This document shows, piece by piece, positions 51,139 to 58,672 of a DNA stretch of 64,000 nucleotides; the stretch's first letter is position 1, and every line of letters begins with the position of its first letter. The stretch covers positions 2,542,001-2,606,000 of the forward strand of contig NZ_CP147838.1 of NCBI RefSeq assembly GCF_037338445.1, in the 5' to 3' direction. Source of the DNA: Salinibaculum sp. SYNS191. GTDB lineage: Archaea; Halobacteriota; Halobacteria; Halobacteriales; Haloarculaceae. The notes under the pieces are model-generated. The model had not been told where the DNA came from, made no database searches, and saw only the letters and a list, made by a program, of their open reading frames with translations. The position numbers and the translations under genes were made by a program.

Positions 51139-51985
51139 AACGAACGACTCCCCGACGGAGTCCGGTCTCGACGCACAGACCCAACGGAAGGTCGTCCGGG
51201 AGCGGTACGCAACCATCGCCGCGGAGAAGGCTGAAGAGGCCGGTGGCTGCTGTTCGAGCGACGATTCCTGTTGCAGTCCCGCAGAAACGGCGGCTCCCAC
51301 TGATGAGACGGCCCGCCAACTCGGTTACTCCGAGAGCGAGTTGGAGAGTGTCGACGGGAACGCAAACTTGGGGTTAGGGTGTGGGAATCCCCAGGCGATT
51401 GCGTCACTGACCACCGGCGAATCGGTACTTGATCTCGGATCGGGTGCGGGTTTCGACTGTTTCCTCGCGGCCCAGGAAGTCGGTGAAGCGGGCCGTGTAA
51501 TCGGCGTCGATATGACACCCGAGATGGTCGAGAAAGCCCGTGTGAACGCCAGTCAAAACGACGCCGAAAATGTCGAGTTCCGTCTCGGTGAGATCGAACA
51601 TCTCCCGGTCTCAGACGAGCGTATCGACGTTATCATCTCGAACTGCGTCGTGAACCTCTCGCCGGACAAGCCCCAGGTGTTCGACGAGGCGTTTCGCGTT
51701 CTCCGTCCGGGGGGGCGACTCGCGATTTCCGACGTCGTACTGACTGCAGCGGTGCCACACGACGTTCGGGCTGACCCGGACTCCGTGGCATCCTGTGTCG
51801 CTGGCGCTTCGACCATCGATCGACTCGAGACGATACTCACCGACACGGGCTTCGAGGCGGTGAACATCTCGCCGAAAGACGAGAGTGACGAGTTCATCCG
51901 CGACTGGGATGACGACTACGACGTGAGCGAGTTCCTCGTCTCCGCGACCATTACCGCTCGAAAACCGGAGGTCGCCGATGGGTAA
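51131..51985 (+). CDS. arsM: Arsenite S-adenosylmethionine methyltransferase
   Basis: A 284-residue SAM-dependent enzyme that methylates As(III). VLDLGSGAGFDCFLAAQEVG is the SAM motif I (about residues 98-117), GVDMTPEMVEKAR follows. Arsenic-binding Cys: N-terminal GGCCSSDDSCC cluster (about 38-50), NCVVNLSP (about 172) and SCVAGAS (about 221), equivalent to the conserved pair in known ArsM enzymes. The GTG at 51131 overlaps arsC, the stop overlaps acr3 by eight bases. Methylation gives less toxic or volatile products. Confidence 0.93.
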   Translation: MPETNDSPTESGLDAQTQRKVVRERYATIAAEKAEEAGGCCSSDDSCCSPAETAAPTDETARQLGYSESELESVDGNANLGLGCGNPQAIASLTTGESVLDLGSGAGFDCFLAAQEVGEAGRVIGVDMTPEMVEKARVNASQNDAENVEFRLGEIEHLPVSDERIDVIISNCVVNLSPDKPQVFDEAFRVLRPGGRLAISDVVLTAAVPHDVRADPDSVASCVAGASTIDRLETILTDTGFEAVNISPKDESDEFIRDWDDDYDVSEFLVSATITARKPEVADG

Positions 51986-53144
51986 CGTCGACGCCCACGA
52001 CCACGGGCCGAACTGCGACTGTGAGAGTTGTGGTGACCCGCGGTCGATGGACTTCCTCGATAAGTACCTCACTGTCTGGATCCTCGGTGCGATGGCTGTG
52101 GGTGTAGGACTCGGATTCGTTGCCCCGTCGGTAACCCAGCCGATTCAGGACTTCCACCTCGTCGAAATCGGCCTGATCGCAATGATGTATCCGCCGCTGG
52201 CGAAGGCCGATTACTCGCAACTTCGCGCGGTGTTCAGCAACTGGCGGGTGCTCGGACTGAGCCTCGTCCAGAACTGGCTCATCGGCCCGACGCTCATGTT
52301 CGGGCTGGCCGTAATCTTCTTCAGCGGACTCGTTCCAGGTCTTCCTGCACGTCCCGAGTTCTTCCTCGGTCTCGTGTTCATCGGGATGGCCCGGTGTATC
52401 GCGATGGTGCTCGTCTGGAACGAACTCGCAGAAGGGTCAACCGAGTACGTCACCGGCTTGGTCGCGTTCAACAGCCTCTTCCAGATCATCACCTACGGGG
52501 TGTACGTCTGGTTCTTCGGGTTGTTCCTCCCCCCACTGCTCGGGATGGAGACGCTCGTCGCTGGCATCGAGACGTTCAACGTGACGCCGATGCAGGTGTT
52601 CCAGGCGATCGTCGTCTTCCTCGGCATTCCCTTCGTCGGTGGGTTCCTGACACGGTACGTCGGCACGCGAACTAAGGGCGAGGAGTGGTACGACGAGGAG
52701 TTGGTCCCGAAGATCGACCCACTCACGCTCGTCGCGCTCCTCTTTACGGTCATCGTGATGTTCGCCACGCAAGGCGAGAACATCGTCGCCTCGCCCGGTG
52801 ACGTACTCCTGATCGCTGTCCCGTTGACGATCTACTTCGTCGTGATGTTCCTCGTCAGCTTCGGGATGGGCAAGGGCATCGGCGCGGACTACTCGACCAC
52901 GACGGCCATCGGCTTCACGGCCGCCTCGAACAACTTCGAACTCGCAATCGCGGTCGCCGTTGCGGTGTTCGGCGTCGGCTCCGGCGTCGCGTTCACGACT
53001 GTCGTCGGCCCGCTCATCGAGGTCCCTGTCCTGTTGGCGTTGGTCAACGTGGCCCTGTACTTCCAGCGCAAGTTCGACTGGAGTGGTGCCACGACCGGAC
53101 AGCTCGGTTCGTCTCCTTCCACCCCGCCTGCTGAAGACGACTGA
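51978..53144 (+). CDS. acr3: Acr3-family arsenite efflux permease
   Basis: A 388-residue ten-helix membrane transporter that exports arsenite. The conserved transport Cys lies in GMARCIAMVLVWNELA (about residue 139) and the conserved Glu in VVGPLIEVPVLLAL near residue 348. N-terminal HDHGPNCDCESCGD (about 7-20) is an extra Cys-rich segment that could bind As(III) or a metal before transport. The ATG overlaps arsM. It is the final gene of the operon: sense (ArsR), reduce (ArsC), methylate (ArsM), export (Acr3). Confidence 0.94.
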   Translation: MGNVDAHDHGPNCDCESCGDPRSMDFLDKYLTVWILGAMAVGVGLGFVAPSVTQPIQDFHLVEIGLIAMMYPPLAKADYSQLRAVFSNWRVLGLSLVQNWLIGPTLMFGLAVIFFSGLVPGLPARPEFFLGLVFIGMARCIAMVLVWNELAEGSTEYVTGLVAFNSLFQIITYGVYVWFFGLFLPPLLGMETLVAGIETFNVTPMQVFQAIVVFLGIPFVGGFLTRYVGTRTKGEEWYDEELVPKIDPLTLVALLFTVIVMFATQGENIVASPGDVLLIAVPLTIYFVVMFLVSFGMGKGIGADYSTTTAIGFTAASNNFELAIAVAVAVFGVGSGVAFTTVVGPLIEVPVLLALVNVALYFQRKFDWSGATTGQLGSSPSTPPAEDD

Positions 53145-53257
53145 GGTTCGGACACACTGATGGCATCACACACAGACGCCTTCGATCGCCTTCGCATCGG
53201 GGTCATTTGCGTCTGATATTGGTGGTGATGACTATCGACTGAAAGGGTGTGAAAGCG

Positions 53258-53287
53258 AAAGCCCACGGATGGTTGATTCCATCCGCG
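53258..53287 (+). mobile_element. Hairpin resembling an IS200/IS605-element end (relic)
   Basis: AAGCCCACGGATGG ... CCATCCGCGGG forms a stem of about 10 pairs around TTGATT. It resembles the GCCCACGG-type hairpins at the right ends of haloarchaeal IS200/IS605 (TnpB) elements. No tnpA or tnpB frame is present nearby. A second, inverted relative lies at 54268-54300. Relic status is inferred. Confidence 0.4.
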
Positions 53288-53415
53288 GGTGTGCTAAGTT
53301 GGTCCCCGCTGACGCTTCGGCCCTCCAAGACGAAGCGTCAACTGAGGGGTTTGATTTCGAGCCAACTAAGCGTGGTGGTTTCGCAGCATCGTGGCTCCGC
53401 GAAGCCTCTCCGTAG
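53269..53415 (+). CDS. Possible 48-residue remnant protein
   Basis: An open frame with coding-like composition reads MVDSIRGCAKLVPADASALQ and ends FAASWLREASP before TAG at 53413-53415; the frame stays open further upstream (from about 53160), so it may be the C-terminal part of a decayed gene. I cannot name a family. It overlaps the hairpin at 53258 and an inverted repeat TGACGCTTCG/CGAAGCGTCA (53307-53344). Weak evidence; it could be chance. Confidence 0.25.
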   Translation: MVDSIRGCAKLVPADASALQDEASTEGFDFEPTKRGGFAASWLREASP

Positions 53416-53510
53416 CGTGTTATCGAACCGTTCCCAATCCCGTACCAATCATCTGTGAGTGGTCAAGCAAGGGGGCTTCACTTATTGGTGCAGGCAGCGT
53501 ATCGTTCAGT

Positions 53511-53798
53511 ATGCCTGAAGAAGTCCTGTTCAAATCAGAGAGTAACCAGAGTCGAGAAGAGATTGCATCGTACCTCCGGAAAGTCGCGGACAATCTTGAG
53601 GGTGGGAACGCTATCAGCCTGACAGCAGGCTCCGAGTCTGTAACACTGAATCCCCCTGCACGACCGACCTTCGAGGTCAAAGCCGAGCGCGAAGGCCCCG
53701 CTGGCAATATGTCTGAATTAAGTGTCGAGTTCGAACTCGAATGGGACGAGAACGCTAGTGGGGAGAGCAGCGAAAGTGGCCAGCTCGAAATCGAATAG
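53511..53798 (+). CDS. Amphi-Trp domain protein
   Basis: A 95-residue acidic protein of the haloarchaeal amphi-Trp type: SESNQSREEIASYLRKVADNL opens it, then AISLTAGSESVTLNPPARPTFEVK, and ELSVEFELEW ends the fold. Family function unknown. A TATA-like CTTATT (53481-53486) lies 25-30 bases before the ATG, the leaderless spacing. It lies between the two hairpins of IS200/IS605 type, so it may have moved with them or be a resident gene. A T-rich terminator, ATTTTTCTTC, lies at about 53867-53877. Confidence 0.78.
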   Translation: MPEEVLFKSESNQSREEIASYLRKVADNLEGGNAISLTAGSESVTLNPPARPTFEVKAEREGPAGNMSELSVEFELEWDENASGESSESGQLEIE

Positions 53799-53904
53799 TC
53801 ACTCCGCACGCTTACTGAGCAGTCGATTCACTCAACAATCGATGAAACAACTCTCGTGAGGCTATATTTTTCTTCAGAACTGTACAGCGGGTCTGGGTGC
53901 TCTG

Positions 53905-54267
53905 TCAGACTCGGTCTGGTTCGGTCGTCTCGTAGACCTGAATCCAGCCGTCACTTCTGGTTTTCACGAGATAGTCGGCATAGCGGAACTTGATGGTGAC
54001 CGTTCCCTGTCGGGACTCTGTCTCTGTCTCGGAGTTGAACAACGCCGCTTCGATTGCTGGCACGTCGGCCACAGCGTATAATGGCGGGGACTTCACTTCG
54101 TCTGGTGAAACGTCCCTGGCTTCTGCGATGGCAAAGACGAGTACGGTCGTGAGTTCACCGTCCTCGTCGGGGTCGTAGTGTCGTTGGGCGACTTGTCGCC
54201 AGTGTGTATCGTGGTCGAGCGTCGGGTCGTCCTCGCTGCCGGTACCGCCGTCGTCATTCCGTGTCAT
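53905..54267 (-). CDS. HalOD1 output-domain protein
   Basis: A 120-residue protein of the Halobacterial output domain 1 family, found alone or after signalling domains in Halobacteria. TTVLVFAIAEARDVSPDEVKSP and IEAALFN then TVTIKFRYADYLVKTRSDGWIQVY mark the domain (about residues 42-118). The acidic N-terminus (TRNDDGGTGSEDD) is a linker without another domain. The start ATG at 54265-54267 lies immediately before the IS-type hairpin at 54268, so its promoter must lie in or beyond that relic. Function unknown. Confidence 0.8.
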   Translation of the reverse strand: MTRNDDGGTGSEDDPTLDHDTHWRQVAQRHYDPDEDGELTTVLVFAIAEARDVSPDEVKSPPLYAVADVPAIEAALFNSETETESRQGTVTIKFRYADYLVKTRSDGWIQVYETTEPDRV

Positions 54268-54300
54268 CCATCCACGGCTGAGGCCGTGGGCTTCCTCCTT
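54268..54300 (-). mobile_element. Hairpin resembling an IS200/IS605-element end (omega-RNA-like relic)
   Basis: Read on the minus strand, AGGAGGAAGCCCACGGCCTC AGCCGTGG is a stem-loop of the GCCCACGG/CCGTGGGC type that ends many haloarchaeal TnpB-bearing elements and their guide RNAs. It lies directly upstream of the HalOD1 start on the minus strand and before the decayed toxin on the plus strand. No transposase is nearby, so it is probably a relic or a solo end. Confidence 0.45.
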
Positions 54301-54308
54301 GAATCTCT

Positions 54309-54649
54309 GTGACTGCGTTCGAGGAACTGGAACGCGGTGACATCGTGTGGGCGACCGACCCACTCTCGGAGAAAGGTCGCCCGATGCTTGTGCTGGGGGC
54401 GCCTCAACTCCCGAACCATGGTACCCAACTCATCACGTCCTGCTCCCCACGAAGACCTACCACGAGGAGGCACTCACACTCCGAGACGATGACTACGAAG
54501 GTGACCCACTCGGTGAACGAAGTCACGTCCTCCCGTGGTCGCTCGCGACCCTCAACAGTGCTGGCGATGTTGAGCACTATCTTACCTCTCTCATCGACGA
54601 ACGAACTGAGGATGTGGCCAGCCAGTTGATCGACTACATATCGTCTTGA
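54309..54649 (+). pseudogene. PemK/MazF-type toxin gene, frameshifted
   Basis: Two frames together make one toxin-like protein. The first (GTG at 54309) gives FEELERGDIVWATDPLSEKG and RPMLVLGAPQ, the start of haloarchaeal PemK/MazF-family RNA endonucleases. After about 54435-54450 homology continues in the next frame with LLPTKTYHEEALTLRDDDYEG, RSHVLPWSLATLN and VASQLIDYISS before the stop at 54649. A single-base shift therefore disables the gene. No antitoxin is obvious beside it. Codon use is less GC-rich than the core region. Confidence 0.65.
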
Positions 54650-54775
54650 TGTGACTGCTCGTTGCGGAGCATCTCTACGTCGACGGAAACAAACGAACAG
54701 CGCTCCGAACGCCGGCTGAGCAGAAGACATATTCCCAGATTATTATACAACTGCCTTGTCGTACCGGTGTTCAGG

Positions 54776-57700
54776 TCACTCATCAACCAGCGGCAACTCT
54801 ACGACAAACACACTCCCTTGAGGATCGTTGGCTTCGACCCACACGTCGCCTCCGTAGCGGTCGACGAGCGTCTGGACGAGGTAAAGGCCAATCCCGCTCC
54901 CCTGGCTGTCCAGCCCCGCTTCGCCCTTCCCGAAGATGGTTTCTTTCTGCCCGTCCGGGATTCCCGGACCATTGTCAGCAACCTGAATTCGTGCAACGCT
55001 GTCGGTCGTCGTCGCCGATACCGTGACTTTGGGCACCTCCTTGTCGTTGTGGACGATAGCGTTTTTCAAGAGGTTACGAATCAGTGATTCGAGCATATCG
55101 TCAGCCAGCACCTTGACGCGGGGGAGGGGTTCGACGGTGACCAGTGCTCGCTCGTTGCTCGATCGGATTCCCTTGACCTCGCTTTCGATGACGCGATCGA
55201 GCCCTGTCGGCGAACGATCGGTGTCTTGCTGAAGCAACACCTCAGTAATGTCTCTGGCAGTCGTCGTGATATCCACAGCCTCTCGGGCCGCCTCCCGAAC
55301 CTGGCGGACGTACTCCTCGCCACCCTCCTCAACGTAGTCCTCCAGCATCTCGGCGTAGGCAGTCACGAGCTGGAGGTCGTTGCGGATGTCGTGGCGGACG
55401 ACCTGGTTGAGTACTTCGAGGCTGTCCCGTTGTTCTTCAATGACCCGTTGGTATTCTTTGAGCTCGGTAACGTCCCGAGCATATCCAAGCACAGCGTCTT
55501 CACCGGTGCCGGGAATTTCGTACGGAATCTTGACAGTCTGGAGTGTCTTTGTTTCGCCATCGACAGTGGTCAGTTCCTCCTCGGGGATCTCTTTTGATTC
55601 GTCCGTTTCGATGACTTCCAAATCGTCCTCATGGAACCGCTCAGAAGCCCGGGCGTCGGGGAGGAGTTCAGATTCCGGATTTCCTTCGACTTCTTCAGGG
55701 GAAAGTCCGTACACCTCTGCAGTTGTTTCGTTGGCCAGCAAGTACTCGCCCTCGCGGTTTTTTGCGAAGATCAGGTCGGGAACCAGGTCGATGACCTGTC
55801 GGAGTTCCTCACGCTTGTCTCGGGCAGAGATATCCCGGAAAATACCGTAGATGACAGGCCCATCAGGAAGTGGTATCGTATTGACGCTGATTTCGATCGG
55901 GATGGTTTCATTGTCGGCGGTCACCAGTTTCGGCCGCGATCCATCTGGAAACGCTTGGATTGTCTCTCGTCCTCCTGTAGCACGCTCGAACGCTTCGCGG
56001 TACAGTTCGGCGTCCTCTTCGGGATGGAGTGTACTCTGGTGGCGGCCGATGATCTGGTCACGTGATTCCCCGAGCAGCGTTTCAGCAGCCTCGTTTATCT
56101 CGATTATCTCCCCTGTCTCGGCATCCGCAACGAACACCGGATCCGGAGCCGCAGCAAGCAACGTTTCATATCGCTCTTTCATCGCCATCAGCTCCCGTTC
56201 GCGCTCGTCCCGTTCGGTAATATCCCTAAGGATAGAGAGGTGTTGGCTTTCGATGATGTCTGGTGTCGCGGCGTATTCGACGGTTCGTCTACTCCCGTCT
56301 GGTCGCACGAGTGGAAACGTCCCACGCTCTTGCTCCGACTGAGTGAACTCTTCCCACAGTTCATCGAACGAAAAGTCCTCAGGGGCGAAATCGCGAATCG
56401 ACTTTCCGATTAACTCCTCTTTTTCGCATCCGAACAGCCGCGTTGCACTTTCGTTCACCTCGATGTATTCGCCTTCCTCATCTGTGATCACGATTGCATC
56501 AAAGGCACCCTCGAATACAGATTGGAACCTATCACGCTCCTGCTGGATTCGCTGCTCGCGTTCCTTCCGTTCGGTAATATCTCGAATCATCCCTCGCAGA
56601 ATTGGGTGCCCCTCAGTCGTGACAACTTCAGCCACCGATCGGTACCAGCGAATTGTCTCCTCTCCGTATTTCGCCCGGTATTCGATGTCGTAGTCGCTGG
56701 CTGTTTCAGTTATTTCTTGCATGCGAGCTCGTACCCGCTCACGGTCGTCCGGATGGACATGTTGGAGTGCTGTCTCTACAGTTGCAAGATGTCCCGGGGT
56801 AAGACCGTCGAGTTCGTCGATTCCGCTATGGCGTCGCAAGTGCCCGGTTTCGAGGTCGAATTCGAAACTGGCGGCACTTGACATGTGCTGCACCCGTTCG
56901 AACATCCGCCGAGTCAGCGCTAATTCCCGTTCGCGCTCCTTGCGTTCGGTAATATCTCGACCGACAAAGAGGTGCTCTCCAGTGACGATATTGGCTTTCC
57001 CGGTGTATTCGACGACGTGTTCCTCTCCACCAGCATCGACAAGCCTGAGGGTGCCGCGAATGGACCCGGTTTGCTGGAAGTCACGCCACTCGGCTTCAAA
57101 ATCGAATGTCTCAGACGCAAACTCCGGCAGTGACCGTCCGAGTAATTCCTTCGAAGCGAGTCCAAAGAGCGTTTCAGCCGCTCTATTGCTGTTCAGTATT
57201 CTGGCGTCGTCATCGAGAATAACTATCGTGTCGTGGGCTTCTTCGAAGGCGGCATGAAATCGATCTCGCCCCCGTGTAATCTCGGGTTCCTGTTGTTGGA
57301 TGCTAATGTTCGGACTTCGTGGGATCGAGAGCGTGACTGTCGTCCCGTTGTCCGTGACGGTCGTGTCAATCGACCCGTCGTGGCCTGTCACGATCCAGTG
57401 GATCAGCCACAGCCCCAATCCGCTTCCATGGGAGAGCGGCGTCTCTTCGCCGGTAGTCAGTACTTCGGCTTCCATATCGGGGAGTCCGGGACCGTCGTCG
57501 GCGATCTGAATCTCGATGGCATTCGGCACGGTCTCGATGGTCACCGAGACAGTAGGGGTTTCACCGCTGTGCTCGATGGCATTTTCGAGTAGTTCTGTGA
57601 TGGCCCGCTCGAAGCTCGGTCGCAAGGCTGTACTGATGTCTTCGTCGTATTCGACGGAGAGTGACGCGTGCGGATATTCTCTTCCGGTCGACTCGACGAT

Positions 57701-58021
57701 GTTCTCGACGAGTCGGCCAACCGCGGTGGGCTGTCGCTCGAAGTCAGACGTGATGATCCGTTCCAGTTCACGGGCTTTTTCACTCAAATCGAGGAGGGTA
57801 TCGACATGGTCGAACGTAGTATTGACAGCGGTTTGATCCGGGAGTTGCTCGGCGATCTGTTGTATGTTTGCCCGGATAACGGCAATGTCATTCCGGAGGT
57901 TATGCCGAAGAACTCGGTTGAGAACGGCAGAGAGGTTGGTCTGACTCGTGAGTTCGGCCTCAACGTGTTCGCGTTCGAGTTCCCGTTCGAGTAACCGTGT
58001 GAGATGCTCAGCAAACCGCAC
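54776..58021 (-). CDS. Multi-PAS sensor protein with two histidine-kinase cores (5' part out of frame)
   Basis: The continuous frame from 58021 gives 1,081 residues. In order: DHp helix with VLRHNLRND (His40), catalytic ATPase with ADDGPGLPD and GSGLGLWL (about 175-207); PAS-type domains at about 250-360, 375-485, 495-605, 610-735 and 740-855, each ending in an RDITER-like helix; second DHp with VVRHDIRND (His877) and second ATPase domain with ADNGPGIPD and GSGIGLYLV (about 1015-1050). Both kinase cores keep phosphoacceptor His and ATP motifs. The GAF domain that should precede it lies upstream in another frame (58152-58466). No membrane helices are seen, so it is cytosolic. It is the last gene of a chemoreceptor operon. 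Confidence 0.88.
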   Translation of the reverse strand: MRFAEHLTRLLERELEREHVEAELTSQTNLSAVLNRVLRHNLRNDIAVIRANIQQIAEQLPDQTAVNTTFDHVDTLLDLSEKARELERIITSDFERQPTAVGRLVENIVESTGREYPHASLSVEYDEDISTALRPSFERAITELLENAIEHSGETPTVSVTIETVPNAIEIQIADDGPGLPDMEAEVLTTGEETPLSHGSGLGLWLIHWIVTGHDGSIDTTVTDNGTTVTLSIPRSPNISIQQQEPEITRGRDRFHAAFEEAHDTIVILDDDARILNSNRAAETLFGLASKELLGRSLPEFASETFDFEAEWRDFQQTGSIRGTLRLVDAGGEEHVVEYTGKANIVTGEHLFVGRDITERKERERELALTRRMFERVQHMSSAASFEFDLETGHLRRHSGIDELDGLTPGHLATVETALQHVHPDDRERVRARMQEITETASDYDIEYRAKYGEETIRWYRSVAEVVTTEGHPILRGMIRDITERKEREQRIQQERDRFQSVFEGAFDAIVITDEEGEYIEVNESATRLFGCEKEELIGKSIRDFAPEDFSFDELWEEFTQSEQERGTFPLVRPDGSRRTVEYAATPDIIESQHLSILRDITERDERERELMAMKERYETLLAAAPDPVFVADAETGEIIEINEAAETLLGESRDQIIGRHQSTLHPEEDAELYREAFERATGGRETIQAFPDGSRPKLVTADNETIPIEISVNTIPLPDGPVIYGIFRDISARDKREELRQVIDLVPDLIFAKNREGEYLLANETTAEVYGLSPEEVEGNPESELLPDARASERFHEDDLEVIETDESKEIPEEELTTVDGETKTLQTVKIPYEIPGTGEDAVLGYARDVTELKEYQRVIEEQRDSLEVLNQVVRHDIRNDLQLVTAYAEMLEDYVEEGGEEYVRQVREAAREAVDITTTARDITEVLLQQDTDRSPTGLDRVIESEVKGIRSSNERALVTVEPLPRVKVLADDMLESLIRNLLKNAIVHNDKEVPKVTVSATTTDSVARIQVADNGPGIPDGQKETIFGKGEAGLDSQGSGIGLYLVQTLVDRYGGDVWVEANDPQGSVFVVELPLVDE

Positions 58022-58151
58022 CTCGGCCTCGCTGAAGGGCTCAGAGCGGGGGTCCTCAGCGACGAAACAGACCGTCCCGTAGGGCTTGTCCTCAAGGATG
58101 AGTGAGCTGCCGAGGTAGGTGTGGCGGTCGCTAGTCTCGAAGGCCTGGTCG

Positions 58152-58466
58152 TCAGCCCATCCCTGGTTCGGTGCATCGTGAAGTGCGAGTGGAACGTTTT
58201 TTTTTGATTGTTTTCCGACAATACGTCTCCTGGAGATCCACAGCTAGTGAAGGCGGTATCTGTCCGTTTGCTGTGTCGGTCGTGGTTTCAACTCCCCAAT
58301 GGTTGGTTTCCTGGTCAATTCGTGCAAGAAACCCGCTATCCACGTCAAGACACTGTCTGGCGAGTTCCAATGCTTCACGTGCCTTTTCGTCGAACGGGAT
58401 ATCCTTCCGGACGATTTCGTGGAGTTGCTGTCTGGCTTCTGCAACTGGTCTCGCTGTGTCTGTCAT
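58152..58466 (-). pseudogene. 5' GAF segment of the sensor kinase, separated by a frameshift
   Basis: The ATG at 58466 opens MTDTARPVAEARQQLHEIVR, followed by FDEKAREALELARQCLDVDS and LQETYCRKTI, the first half of a GAF domain. The frame then runs through nine A and stops at 58152. Reading one base over, the second half continues, VPLALHDAPNQGW and FETSDRHTYLGSSL then YGTVCFVAEDPRSEPFSEAE, and joins the kinase frame. Removing one A restores a single protein of about 1,230 residues. The ATG overlaps the stop of the upstream small gene (ATGA). Whether this is decay, phase variation or a base-calling error is undecided. Confidence 0.7.
58197..58205 (-). repeat. A9 homopolymer at the frameshift of the sensor kinase
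   Basis: Nine consecutive T on the plus strand (A9 in the coding strand) interrupt the GAF domain frame. It is by far the longest homopolymer I noticed in this GC-rich window. Confidence 0.9.
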
Positions 58467-58633
58467 CTGGTTTTCTCCCCGGCAATCTCTAATCGCGCGC
58501 CGTCTGCGGCTCGGTCAATGATGCGATTCTTCCTCTCGTGGCCCTCAGAACTCACTTGGCCGATTATCGAGGCTGATTCGTCTTTGAGGCCACCTTGGTG
58601 AAGATCCTGATTCGAACACGCTCTCGTGTTCAT
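58463..58633 (-). CDS. 56-residue unknown protein coupled to the sensor kinase
   Basis: An open frame from ATG 58633 gives MNTRACSNQDLHQGGLKDES and ends ARLEIAGEKTR. Its TGA overlaps the ATG of the GAF-kinase gene (ATGA at 58463-58466), the classic sign of translational coupling. It lies 39 bases after the chemoreceptor stop on the same strand, so all three are probably one transcript. The protein is hydrophilic, with no Cys pair, membrane helix or motif I recognise. Use of a rare AGA codon is against it; the exact coupling favours it. Confidence 0.5.
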   Translation of the reverse strand: MNTRACSNQDLHQGGLKDESASIIGQVSSEGHERKNRIIDRAADGARLEIAGEKTR

Positions 58634-58672
58634 GTCTGTACAGGCTTCAGTGTACCAGCGGACCTCATCTCC

